DNA of 64,000 nt from Parapedobacter pyrenivorans (lineage in GTDB: Bacteria; Bacteroidota; Bacteroidia; Sphingobacteriales; Sphingobacteriaceae), in assembly GCF_014636865.1 (NCBI RefSeq), contig NZ_BMER01000001.1:2716718-2780717 (forward strand), written 5' to 3'. The position numbers were made by a program, and so were the translations under genes. The notes below the pieces were generated by a model that was given only the letters and a program-made list of their open reading frames with translations, did not search any database and was not told the origin of the DNA. This document shows, piece by piece, positions 1-8,699 of the stretch. Position 1 is the stretch's first letter, and each line of letters starts with the position of its first letter.

Positions 1-1
1 A

Positions 2-406
2 CCGGGTTCTGAGATCGGTCATTTCGTGGTAAATACTGACATTGCACCAACGGTGCTGGATCTTGCCGGTGCAGCTATTCCGGCAGACATGCAGGGGATG
101 TCTATGCTGCCGCTATTCAAGCGGCCAGAAGCCGCCATACGCGATGCCGTGTATTATCATTATTATGAAAATGGCGAGCATGCGGTCTCCCCGCATTTCG
201 GTGTACGGACGGCGCGCTATAAGCTCATCCGATTTTACAAACGGGTGGACGCTTGGGAGCTTTTCGATCTCAAGGAAGATCCGAATGAAATGGACAACCT
301 GTATGGCAAAACAGGATACAAAGCGATAACCACCGAAATGAAAAAACTGTTGACGGAGCAGATCAAAAAGTTCGATGACCAAGAAGCCGCGGCGCTTTTG
401 ATGTAA
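2..406 (+). CDS. Sulfatase, C-terminal part (truncated by window edge)
   Basis: The reading frame is open from base 2, so only the last 134 residues of a longer protein are present. The segment beginning DIAPTVLDLAG, followed by the GMSMLPLF region and then a stretch rich in Tyr and charged residues ending in EDPNEMDNLYG, is typical of the C-terminal half of type I (formylglycine-dependent) sulfatases. The catalytic CxPSR motif would lie upstream and cannot be seen. It precedes the sialic-acid locus regulator on the same strand by 87 bases. A role in desulfating a sialoglycan is therefore plausible, but this is inferred from context only. Confidence 0.85.
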   Translation, partial: PGSEIGHFVVNTDIAPTVLDLAGAAIPADMQGMSMLPLFKRPEAAIRDAVYYHYYENGEHAVSPHFGVRTARYKLIRFYKRVDAWELFDLKEDPNEMDNLYGKTGYKAITTEMKKLLTEQIKKFDDQEAAALLM

Positions 407-424
407 TAAACAAAAATTTATTTT

Positions 425-439
425 GTCCTACATAATCAC
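425..439. promoter_or_regulatory. Candidate operator of the GntR regulator (autoregulation site)
   Basis: GTCCTACATAATCAC matches GTTCTACATAAGGAC at 1287-1301 upstream of susC at 12 of 15 positions. The susC copy is a GTnCT-n5-AGnAC dyad, and this copy has the degenerate right half ATCAC. It lies 11 bases upstream of a -7-like CATTTTTG at 451-458, so a bound repressor would cover the -33 region. Both sites are also followed by ATATCAC and ATCACCAAC words. Binding by the GntR protein at 494 is inferred. Confidence 0.5.
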
Positions 440-493
440 AAAAAATATCACATTTTTGCAATCATCACCAACAGGTTACTACAATAGGATTAG

Positions 494-1198
494 ATGGCAA
501 GCAAGAATTTAAGTAGGGACATCGAGAAAATAGCACCCTCTACCATGGCGGACGTGGTGGAACTGCGTTTAAGGGAATATCTGAAAAGAAAGGCTTTCAA
601 GCCGGGCGACGCCCTGCCAAAAGAATTGGAGCTGGCGGAAGCATTGGACGTGAGTCGCAATGTGCTGCGTGAGGCACTCAGCCGTTTGCGTATGTTGGGG
701 ATGATTGAATCGAGGAAGAAGCGAGGGATGATATTAGCGGAGCCGGACATCCTCGGCGGGTTCGAACGGGTAATGGATCCACTGATATTGGATGTGAAGA
801 CGCTTCAGGATCTGTTTGAGCTGCGTCTTGTGCTCGAAATGGGTTTGGCCGACATCTTATTTGCTCGGATGACCGATAAGGACTTGAAAGAATTGGAGCA
901 GATCGTTAACAAAGAGGTGAATAAAGTACAGAAGCCCTTCAAGGTAAAACATGAAATCGCGTTCCATGGCAAGCTCTACCAAATGACCGGTAACGATACG
1001 TTCAGGCGGTTCCAGAATATGCTGCTGCCCGTATTTGAATATGTGGTCAGTGAGGAAGCAAAAATCAATGGCCAGGCAAAGGTAGGTAAGGTGACCCATC
1101 GGGATTTGCTTGATTTGCTTAAAAAAGGCAATCCTGACGATTTCCGGCAAGGCATGAAGGAACATTTGAGCCCGCATTTTGAACGCATACGGAAATAG
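494..1198 (+). CDS. GntR family (FadR-type) transcriptional regulator, probable sialic-acid locus repressor
   Basis: This 234-residue protein has the two-domain layout of FadR-type GntR regulators. A winged helix spans about residues 15-85, with recognition region LAEALDVSRNVLREALSRLR and wing SRKKRGMIL. An FCD ligand-binding helical domain spans about 100-230. Histidines in HEIAFHGKLY and the HRDLL and KEHL segments fit the metal/ligand pocket of the FCD family. It sits immediately upstream of, and co-directional with, the sialic-acid operon, 135 bases before susC. NanR of E. coli belongs to the same family and responds to Neu5Ac, so a Neu5Ac-responsive repressor is the best guess. The effector is not proven by sequence. 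Confidence 0.85.
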   Translation: MASKNLSRDIEKIAPSTMADVVELRLREYLKRKAFKPGDALPKELELAEALDVSRNVLREALSRLRMLGMIESRKKRGMILAEPDILGGFERVMDPLILDVKTLQDLFELRLVLEMGLADILFARMTDKDLKELEQIVNKEVNKVQKPFKVKHEIAFHGKLYQMTGNDTFRRFQNMLLPVFEYVVSEEAKINGQAKVGKVTHRDLLDLLKKGNPDDFRQGMKEHLSPHFERIRK

Positions 1199-1286
1199 GT
1201 GATCCCAAGTAACAAAACCAGCTAAACAAGAGAAATAGGAAAAAATATTTGGAAGTGTGGATTTAATATTTTTCTTTTGTTGATAT

Positions 1287-1301
1287 GTTCTACATAAGGA
1301 C
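1287..1301. promoter_or_regulatory. Candidate operator upstream of susC
   Basis: GTTCTACATAAGGAC forms the dyad GTnCT-n5-AGnAC and is nearly identical to the site at 425-439 upstream of the regulator gene. It lies 15 bases upstream of the -7 element at 1317-1324, covering the place where a -33 element would sit. This placement fits a repressor site. Confidence 0.5.
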
Positions 1302-1316
1302 GATATCACCAACTAT

Positions 1317-1324
1317 TAAATTTG
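1317..1324 (+). promoter_or_regulatory. Promoter -7 element of the sialic-acid operon
   Basis: TAAATTTG is a perfect match to the Bacteroidota -7 consensus TAnnTTTG. The susC start codon is at 1334, so the predicted 5' leader is only a few bases. No clear TTTG -33 box is present at the usual spacing. That position is occupied by the candidate operator. Confidence 0.55.
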
Positions 1325-1333
1325 TACTGAATT

Positions 1334-4300
1334 ATGAGGTTAGCTTTATTGATTCTTATTCTCCCTTGTTGGATATTCTTTCCGATCCAAGGGGTCAATG
1401 CACAAAACAGATCGGTTTCCGGAACGGTCACTTCTTCGGCTGGAGAGCCCGTGCAGGGAGTTACGGTCTCCCTGAGGGGGGCAACCGCTAAGGCCACGAC
1501 GGATGACGCCGGTAGTTATCGGATCGATTTACCTGTTGCTGGTCAGTCACTTACTTTTTCGGCAGTAGGTTTCGAAACACAGGAATTAGCCATTCCGACG
1601 TCAAACGTGCTTAACGTCGTACTTGACGAGGCACAGACTAACTTGGATGAAGTCGTTGTCGTGGGATACGGCACGCAGTCCCGCCGCACGGTCACCTCGG
1701 CCATTACGAAAGTAGGGGGCGAGGTATTGCAGGATATTCCAATCAGTACCGTGGGCGAGGGATTGAAAGGCAAGGTAGCCGGTGCACGGGTTTATTCATC
1801 AAACAATACGCCAGGAGCAGACGCGGTCTTCCGGATCCGTGGCGGCTCATCCATCAACAAGTCCAATGATCCGTTGGTACTGGTGGATGGTGTGGAACGG
1901 GCATTTTCGGGAATCAATCCCAATGACGTGGAGTCCATTGAGGTACTTAAAGACGCCGCATCCACAGCGATATACGGCTCGCGTGCATCCAATGGTGTGG
2001 TACTTATTACCACGAAGAAGGGATCCGCAGCCAGCTCACCTCGCATTACCTTTGATGTGGACCTAGCTCATCAATCGCCTGAGACGCTGATTGATTTTAT
2101 GGATGCCCGAGACTATATCAATACCGTAAGACCCGCCGTGGCATTGAGCCCGAATGCGCAATATAACAGTGCCTCCGGCTATTCCGCAAGTTCAGGAAAT
2201 GACGAAAATTCCCTTTATTCTACGCGGTATCTGCGTGACGGAGAATCCGTTCCGGCAGGTTATGGATCGATGCCCGATCCGCTTGATCCGAGCAGAACGC
2301 TGATTTACCAAGACAACGATTACCAGTCGCTGATGTATCGGAACGTGTTATGGCAGAACTATTATCTTGGCGTAGATGGAGGTAATGAGTTTATTCGCTA
2401 TGCTGCCAGTGGCGGGTTTACCGACGACGGCGGCGTGGCGCTCGGTACTGGCTATTCACGCTACAGCGGACGGGCAAAAGCCGATGTAAAGATTTCGGAG
2501 CGGCTCTCATTAAACACAGCTTTTGATTTTTCCAGCACACGCTCCAGCGAATTCGAGAACCAGATGAACGTCATCGCACGTGGACTGGCTACGCCGGCAA
2601 CGCAAAAAGTATATTATGCGGATGGTCGGCCTACCCCGGGTTACAATGCATCGTCTCCCAATCCCGTATGGTGGGATTATACCCGTGATATCGCAAATAA
2701 GGATAAGAGGCTTTCTTTAATCGGTGGGTTGGATTACCGGATACTGGATCAGCTGAAAGCCAATGTCCAGATTTCGAACTATAATCACGTAACCCAATAT
2801 GATTATTTTGAAAAAGCACACGAATTCAGTGGGTTACGAACGACCAAAGCTAGCTTCGGCGAGCTTGACCGGACGAAGCTGGACGCGTATCTTTCATACG
2901 ATCAAAGTTTTGGTAGTGCTCATTCGGTATCCGGAATGGCAGGCTACTCCTATCAAGTGACAGACAATAAGGCGTTTTCGGCGAGCGCAACAGGGGCTAG
3001 CTCCGACAAGGTGCCCACCCTGACCGCGGGGCCCAACAAAACCGGGGCCGACAGCAAGTTTGAAAAAGAAGTCTTGATCGGTTATTTTGGCCGATTATCG
3101 TATGACTATCAGAAAAAATACCTGTTGATGGCAACTTTCCGTTACGATGGCTCATCCCTATTTGCTGAAGAAAACCGCTGGGGTTTCTTTCCCGGTATCT
3201 CCGGCGGTTGGGTAGTCTCCGAAGAAAACTTTATGCGTAACAGTGCCGTCGTCAATTACCTTAAAGTACGGGCGAGCTATGGACAGACCGGTAACAATTC
3301 GATTGGGTTATATGACGCATTGGGTAGGTATGCCACTGATGCCAGGTACAACAGCAATGCTGGAATCGTTCCAGCAACTATGCCCAATAGGGATCTTACC
3401 TGGGAAACATCGACGCAGCTGGATGCTGGATTTGATTTTAGTATTGTCAACAACCGGATTTCTGTCAGCGCTGATTATTTCAATAAAATTACCGAAGATT
3501 TACTGTTCAGTATGGAATTGCCAAATACCACCGGATTCAGCAATGTGCAGACTAATATCGGTAAGGTTAAATTCCATGGATACGATCTGGAACTTTCTTC
3601 CCGAAACATCACCGGCGGTGACTTTTCATGGGATTCCAAGTTGACTTGGAGTTTTGTCAAAAATAAGGTGCTCGAACTGCCTGACAATGGCAGGGACCGC
3701 AATCGCATAGGCGGCATAACCTTGGCAGACGGTACTGCTTTTGGAGGGACCGCCGAAGGGGAGCCGTTATACCGGTATTATGGTTATACGGTAGATCACA
3801 TTCTTCAAAATGCAGAACAGGCTGCCAATGCCCGGTACGATGAAAGCGCTAGGGGGTGGGATCCAGCAGACGGGCAAAGCATCCGCGGGCGCAAGGTCGC
3901 GGGGGATTATGAGTGGATGGACCGAGATGGCGACGGACGGGTTACAAGCCGTGACCAGTTTGAACTCGGAGTAACCGTTCCGCACACGACCGGTGGATTA
4001 AACAACGCGTTTTCGTACAAGAATTTCAGCCTGAATATCTTCGTTGACTGGGCACTGGGTCATTCCATTAATCACAATGCGTATATGCGGTATTTCATGA
4101 ATACGTTTGCTAACAACTACACATTGGTGGATGAAGTGAAAAAAGCATGGACCGGCGAGGGCGATGATACGAAGTATGCTAGGTTTACGGCCAACGATCC
4201 AGATGTAGGCAACTCCAATTTTTCCAGAACCTCGGATGTGTTTAACTATAAAGGCGACTATCTGTGTATACGGGAAGTTACACTCCAATACCGCGTACCT

Positions 4301-4492
4301 GAAAAGTTCATCGGCAGACTGGGCTTAAAGGATTTGGCGCTGACGGTTTCGGGGAATAACCTGCACTATTTTTCTGCCGTGCAAGGGATGGGGATTTCGC
4401 CGGAAGTAGGGGCTTCCACTACCTATAATGCCTCTTATTATAACTACCCTCCGATTCGCAGATTTTCTTTCGGAGCCAAAATCACGTTATAA
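1334..4492 (+). CDS. SusC/RagA family TonB-linked outer-membrane transporter
   Basis: This 1052-residue outer-membrane protein imports oligosaccharides in a TonB-dependent way together with the SusD lipoprotein that follows. A signal peptide ends near VNAQ at residue 24. A carboxypeptidase-regulatory-like domain follows (about 27-105), then the plug domain with VVVGYGTQSRRTVTSAI and the conserved DVESIEVLKDAASTAIYGSR signature near residues 197-215. The rest is the beta-barrel, ending in an aromatic-rich last strand (RRFSFGAKITL). Length and layout are normal for SusC. It is the first gene of the sialic-acid operon and is 13 bases from susD. The substrate (sialylated glycan or sialic acid) is inferred from neighbours. 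Confidence 0.96.
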   Translation: MRLALLILILPCWIFFPIQGVNAQNRSVSGTVTSSAGEPVQGVTVSLRGATAKATTDDAGSYRIDLPVAGQSLTFSAVGFETQELAIPTSNVLNVVLDEAQTNLDEVVVVGYGTQSRRTVTSAITKVGGEVLQDIPISTVGEGLKGKVAGARVYSSNNTPGADAVFRIRGGSSINKSNDPLVLVDGVERAFSGINPNDVESIEVLKDAASTAIYGSRASNGVVLITTKKGSAASSPRITFDVDLAHQSPETLIDFMDARDYINTVRPAVALSPNAQYNSASGYSASSGNDENSLYSTRYLRDGESVPAGYGSMPDPLDPSRTLIYQDNDYQSLMYRNVLWQNYYLGVDGGNEFIRYAASGGFTDDGGVALGTGYSRYSGRAKADVKISERLSLNTAFDFSSTRSSEFENQMNVIARGLATPATQKVYYADGRPTPGYNASSPNPVWWDYTRDIANKDKRLSLIGGLDYRILDQLKANVQISNYNHVTQYDYFEKAHEFSGLRTTKASFGELDRTKLDAYLSYDQSFGSAHSVSGMAGYSYQVTDNKAFSASATGASSDKVPTLTAGPNKTGADSKFEKEVLIGYFGRLSYDYQKKYLLMATFRYDGSSLFAEENRWGFFPGISGGWVVSEENFMRNSAVVNYLKVRASYGQTGNNSIGLYDALGRYATDARYNSNAGIVPATMPNRDLTWETSTQLDAGFDFSIVNNRISVSADYFNKITEDLLFSMELPNTTGFSNVQTNIGKVKFHGYDLELSSRNITGGDFSWDSKLTWSFVKNKVLELPDNGRDRNRIGGITLADGTAFGGTAEGEPLYRYYGYTVDHILQNAEQAANARYDESARGWDPADGQSIRGRKVAGDYEWMDRDGDGRVTSRDQFELGVTVPHTTGGLNNAFSYKNFSLNIFVDWALGHSINHNAYMRYFMNTFANNYTLVDEVKKAWTGEGDDTKYARFTANDPDVGNSNFSRTSDVFNYKGDYLCIREVTLQYRVPEKFIGRLGLKDLALTVSGNNLHYFSAVQGMGISPEVGASTTYNASYYNYPPIRRFSFGAKITL

Positions 4493-4505
4493 AGCTATTT
4501 GAATT

Positions 4506-5960
4506 ATGAAAGCTAAATTATATTTTCTTACTGGAGTGGCCGCATGTTCACTTGCCTTCCAGGGATGTCATGATAAATTGAATGTTGACTTAGAAAGCGC
4601 AATCACAGCCAATTCCATGTGGCAGGATGAAGGTGACGCTAAAGCAGCTGTTTATGGCACATTCAATAAATTCAGGTCTTCATTTGCTACAGCGTATATT
4701 TTTTGGGGCGAGTACCGTTCCGGTCTGTGGGGGCCTGGGCTGGCCACCAACGCGACGTACAGCGACCCGTTCTCCAATCAATTGAACAGTACGCATACAC
4801 ATGCCAACTGGGCTAACCTGTATACGACAATCAATGATTGTAACCTGATCCTAAAATATACCCCCAATATCCCGTTTACCAACGAATCCGAAAAAAACGA
4901 GGTGCTGGCTAATGCCTTGTTTGTCCGAGCATTCTGCTATTATTGGATCGGCCGTGTCTGGGGAGATGCGCCGGTGCTGTTGAACGGTTTCGAATCCGGA
5001 CAGCAGGATGATTTATACCCTTCGCGGGAATCCGCTGACCGAGTTTTTGAGCAAGTGGGGATTGATCTGGAAGCAGCGAGGCAATTGATGCCGGAAGATG
5101 TCGTGGAGCGGGATTTGGCCTCAAGAGCAGCGATCAATCTGTTGCTGGCTGACTATCAGCTTTGGATGGCCAAGGTTAGAGGAGGAGGGACCGCATCTTT
5201 GAATGCGGCGAAGCAGGCGGTCGATCAAGTGCTGGCTAATTCCAACTATTCGCTGATGAGCAACTTTTCCAGCGTCTTCAGTTCGGAGCAGAATCAAGAA
5301 ATTATTTTTGCATGGAGCCTGGTCCAGGATGAGTTTACGGGTGGATACCCAGCGGATTTTTTGATTCCCTTGCAGTATATTTCTGCGGAATATATCGAAA
5401 ATCCTATCAAGGTCGGGACGCATCAACAGTGGATTTTCTTGACGGACAACTATAAGGATTTCCTGTCGGCAGATGATCGGGACCAGCGAGCGGAGGTAAG
5501 CTTCGAGACCTTTTTCGATGCGCCCAAAGATGCTACATTCCAGTGGATCAATAAATATTCCGGCAGCTGGGAGAACCAGACGCGCGTTTTCGATTCGGAT
5601 ATCGTGGTGTATCGGTATGCCGATGCACTGTTGATGAGTGCAGAAATAGAAAATGCATTGGGCAATTCGCCATTGGCGATTGAACAAGTCAACAAAGTGG
5701 CTGAGCGTGCCTATGGCGTAGCTGATTTTTATGCAAACACGTTATCATCGCAACAGATAGATGATGCCATTTTGAACGAACGGAAGAAGGAATTCGTCGC
5801 CGAAGGGAAGATTTGGTGGGATCTCATCCGTTTCGGCGTGGTGTTTGACGAGGTACCGACGCTTGCCGGTCGCGAAAACGAACAAAATGTTTTGTTGTGG
5901 CCGGTACACGATTCTTCAATCAATACGAACCCCAATATCAAACAAACACCCGGTAGGTAA
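4506..5960 (+). CDS. SusD/RagB family surface glycan-binding lipoprotein
   Basis: This 484-residue lipoprotein forms the lid of the SusCD transporter. The signal peptide ends in lipobox AFQGC, with the acylated Cys at residue 21. The SusD-like helical TPR scaffold contains the NALFVRAFCYYWIGRVWGD segment. The C-terminal family signature ILNERKKEFVAEGK..WDLIRFG is intact near residue 430. It directly follows susC and precedes a sialidase, which defines a polysaccharide utilisation locus. It should bind the glycan at the cell surface. Ligand identity is inferred. Confidence 0.96.
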   Translation: MKAKLYFLTGVAACSLAFQGCHDKLNVDLESAITANSMWQDEGDAKAAVYGTFNKFRSSFATAYIFWGEYRSGLWGPGLATNATYSDPFSNQLNSTHTHANWANLYTTINDCNLILKYTPNIPFTNESEKNEVLANALFVRAFCYYWIGRVWGDAPVLLNGFESGQQDDLYPSRESADRVFEQVGIDLEAARQLMPEDVVERDLASRAAINLLLADYQLWMAKVRGGGTASLNAAKQAVDQVLANSNYSLMSNFSSVFSSEQNQEIIFAWSLVQDEFTGGYPADFLIPLQYISAEYIENPIKVGTHQQWIFLTDNYKDFLSADDRDQRAEVSFETFFDAPKDATFQWINKYSGSWENQTRVFDSDIVVYRYADALLMSAEIENALGNSPLAIEQVNKVAERAYGVADFYANTLSSQQIDDAILNERKKEFVAEGKIWWDLIRFGVVFDEVPTLAGRENEQNVLLWPVHDSSINTNPNIKQTPGR

Positions 5961-5989
5961 TAACCGTATAAAAGACGATCTTAGTGCTT

Positions 5990-7156
5990 ATGATAAAATT
6001 GAATAGGTTATCGAAATGCGGGCTGGCAATACTGATTTTCATTGCCCTGTTAATGGGGAGGTTGTCAGCGCACCAATTACCGGTTTATTCAGACAGTACT
6101 TCTATTGCTGTGTTCGATCCGGCTATCCATCCCTATTCTTCACTCCGAATCCCCGCATTGGTGGTTTCCAAGCGGGGAACGCTCCTCGCGTTTGCTGCAG
6201 GTAGGATAGATAGCGGAAGTGATTGGGCAGACATGGACCTCGTGATGCGAAGGAGTGAAGACGGCGGCAGTACTTGGCAACCCTTGCAGGTCGTAGCCAA
6301 ACGGGAAGGACATACACCCACGGATAATCCGACTCCTATTGTGGGGCAGGACGGAACGATTCACTTGCTATATCAACGGGATTATGCACGGGCTTATCAC
6401 ATTCAATCGGTAGATGATGGAAAGACTTGGAGCAATCCAACAGACATCACGTACGCTTTTGATGCCTTCCAGGATGAATATCCCTGGAAAGTGCTCGCCC
6501 CGGGACCTGGCCATAGTATTCAATTGCAGAGCGGCCGATTGGTGGTACCCGTTTGGTTGGCAGCGTCGGATGTCGTAACACCGCATCGGAGCCATCGACC
6601 TTCGCGTATCGCTACGATCTACAGCGACGATGGTGGAGCAACCTGGAAACGAGGCGCGTTGGTTCCCGATGTGCCAGGATTCAAGAACCCGAGCGAAACG
6701 ATGGCTGTGGAATTGGTGGATGGCCGCGTCATGTTGAATATACGTAATGAGTCTGAACGCCGGAGAAGAGGGGTAAGCTATAGCAATGACGGGATTTCGG
6801 GATGGACGCCCCCTACTTATGTCGAAGGTCTGTTCGAACCGATCTGCATGGGAAGCATTCTGCGTGTGGACAATCCAGGCGGTGAGCCGGGACTGTTGTT
6901 TGTTAACCCCGATAGCGAATCAATACCCAAACACCCACGTGCCAACCTAACCGTGAAATGGAGTGCCGACGGTGGCAAGACCTGGCCCACTGCCCAAGTA
7001 TTGGAGCGTGGTGTGGCTGGATATGCAGACTTGGCTATAGGACCGGATGGGACGGGGTATTGCTTATATGAAACCAGGCAAGCCGACTCAAAGAAAGGGC
7101 TGTCTATCCACCTCATACGGTTTGATATACCGTCGCTCCAGGGGCAAGGAAAATAG
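5990..7156 (+). CDS. Exo-alpha-sialidase (GH33, BNR/Asp-box repeats)
   Basis: A 388-residue secreted sialidase that releases terminal sialic acid. The ATG at 5990 is preferred to an in-frame GTG at 5984 because it gives a clean signal peptide (hydrophobic LAILIFIALLMG). The arginine-binding RIP motif is at R53 (SLRIPAL). Several Asp boxes (SxDxGxTW) are visible: SEDGGSTW, SVDDGKTW, SDDGGATW and SADGGKTW, as expected for a six-bladed propeller. The SETMAVEL..NIRNES segment carries the catalytic Glu and a triad Arg, and GYADLA..CLYE fits the tyrosine/glutamate end of the site. It is shorter than the second sialidase at 8700 and lacks its N-terminal domain. It lies 29 bases after susD in the same operon. 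Confidence 0.9.
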   Translation: MIKLNRLSKCGLAILIFIALLMGRLSAHQLPVYSDSTSIAVFDPAIHPYSSLRIPALVVSKRGTLLAFAAGRIDSGSDWADMDLVMRRSEDGGSTWQPLQVVAKREGHTPTDNPTPIVGQDGTIHLLYQRDYARAYHIQSVDDGKTWSNPTDITYAFDAFQDEYPWKVLAPGPGHSIQLQSGRLVVPVWLAASDVVTPHRSHRPSRIATIYSDDGGATWKRGALVPDVPGFKNPSETMAVELVDGRVMLNIRNESERRRRGVSYSNDGISGWTPPTYVEGLFEPICMGSILRVDNPGGEPGLLFVNPDSESIPKHPRANLTVKWSADGGKTWPTAQVLERGVAGYADLAIGPDGTGYCLYETRQADSKKGLSIHLIRFDIPSLQGQGK

Positions 7157-7178
7157 TACGGTTTTGAAAGGTATACTT

Positions 7179-8684
7179 ATGGGCGCAGGGATTAATAGAT
7201 TCGTATTGTTATTTGTGTTGGCATTACCGCCGAGCGGAATTGTCATGGGACAGATGCGAGGGAACGTGGTGGGCAACGATTCTTCAAGGCCAAATGTATT
7301 GTTTATTGCGGTAGACGACCTGCGTCCGCAATTGGGATGCTACGGCGACAAGGTTGCCATTACGCCAAATATCGACAGGTTGGCAAAAATGGGTGTCGTT
7401 TTCAATCGAGCTTATTGCCAACAGGCGGTGTGTGCCCCTTCTCGAGCGTCGGTCATGACGGGCCGAAGGCCAGATGAGACCAAGGTGTGGGACTTGAAAG
7501 CGCATTTCAGGACGGCCTTGCCCGATGTGGTAACCTTACCCCAGTATTTCAAGCAACATGGATACGACACCCGAAATGTCGGTAAGATTTACCACGATCC
7601 AAAAAATGCACAGGACCCGATTTCGTGGTCGGCACCGGAAATCATGGCTGTCACGGATGTAGCTGGCCCCAAATACATACTGACCGAAAACTTACCGACC
7701 GAAGGGTCATGGAAGGCAGCGGCAACAGAGTGTGTGGATGTGCCTGATAGCGCTTACGTAGACGGAAAAGTGGGCGATGCAGCAGTTCACCTCCTTAGCG
7801 AATTGAAGGACACTACGTTTTTTCTCGCTGTGGGATTCCGGAGGCCACACCTACCGTTTACGGCGCCCAAGCGATATTGGGACCTGTATGAAGCGGATAA
7901 CATCCCGTGGCCCGCTCACGACCGTGCTCCGGAAAATGTACCGGCGATTGCCTTGCACAATAGTGTGGAATTGCGCGGATATAGCGACATTCCGGATATC
8001 GGACCGCTATCCCCGCAGAAAATCCGCGAATTGCGTCATGGGTATTACGCCAGCGTGAGCTATATCGACCATCAAATTGGCCGATTGATAGATGAGTTGG
8101 AACGGCAAGGCCTGTTAGCGAATACGGTGATTGTTTTGTGGAGCGACCATGGGTTCCATTTGGGCGAGCTGGATCTTTGGTCAAAAACGACGAATTTCGA
8201 GCTGGATACGCGTGTGCCGCTAATTGTCGCCTCGCCGTTATTGCATTATCAGCATGTCCATACCGATGCGCTGGTCGAATTGGTCGATATCTATCCCACC
8301 TTGGCGGACCTTGTAGGCTTGCCTATTCCCCCGGGTTTAGCAGGAACCAGCATGGCACCATTGATGGAAAACCCTGATCGTGCCTGGAAAAAGGCGGTGT
8401 TCAGTCAATTTCCGCGCCCTTGGATGTATAAAGATAAACCCGAGGTGATGGGCTACTCGGTGAGAACGGCGGACTATCGCTATACGGAATGGATAGCAAC
8501 CAACGATAAGTCGATCAAAGCGGCAGAGCTATATTACTATAAAGATGGTGTCGAAACAGCGAATCTAGTTAATCAGGCAGCGTTCAGTGAAAAGCAAGCG
8601 GTAATGAAACGACTGCTACATGATGGATGGAGAAACGCACGTCCGGAAAATACAGGGAGACCAGACCTTTCGGTAAAAAACTAA
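7179..8684 (+). CDS. Type I sulfatase (iduronate-2-sulfatase/choline-sulfatase-like)
   Basis: A 501-residue formylglycine-dependent sulfatase. The start at 7179 is chosen because it follows the sialidase stop by 22 bases and begins a signal peptide (FVLLFVLALPPSG). The open frame itself runs further back into the sialidase gene. Metal-binding Asp residues are in AVDDLRP (46-47). The formylglycine-type motif CAPSRASVMTG has its Cys at residue 85. The SDHGFHLGELDLWSK block is the usual distal active-site segment. The family acts on sulfated glycans in the periplasm or at the surface. Placement between two sialidases suggests that the target sialoglycan (for example mucin) is sulfated. The exact sulfate ester cannot be told. 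Confidence 0.92.
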   Translation: MGAGINRFVLLFVLALPPSGIVMGQMRGNVVGNDSSRPNVLFIAVDDLRPQLGCYGDKVAITPNIDRLAKMGVVFNRAYCQQAVCAPSRASVMTGRRPDETKVWDLKAHFRTALPDVVTLPQYFKQHGYDTRNVGKIYHDPKNAQDPISWSAPEIMAVTDVAGPKYILTENLPTEGSWKAAATECVDVPDSAYVDGKVGDAAVHLLSELKDTTFFLAVGFRRPHLPFTAPKRYWDLYEADNIPWPAHDRAPENVPAIALHNSVELRGYSDIPDIGPLSPQKIRELRHGYYASVSYIDHQIGRLIDELERQGLLANTVIVLWSDHGFHLGELDLWSKTTNFELDTRVPLIVASPLLHYQHVHTDALVELVDIYPTLADLVGLPIPPGLAGTSMAPLMENPDRAWKKAVFSQFPRPWMYKDKPEVMGYSVRTADYRYTEWIATNDKSIKAAELYYYKDGVETANLVNQAAFSEKQAVMKRLLHDGWRNARPENTGRPDLSVKN

Positions 8685-8699
8685 GACTTAATTTTTTTA

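Noticed and set aside
5121-5687. 188-codon open frame on the minus strand inside the SusD gene
   Set aside because: It lies wholly within a strongly supported SusD gene, its translation has no family features, and it has no promoter or spacing of its own.
7047-7178. Longer N-terminus for the sulfatase, starting inside the sialidase gene
   Set aside because: The extra residues are basic and lack a signal-peptide pattern, while the ATG at 7179 gives a normal signal peptide and normal operon spacing.
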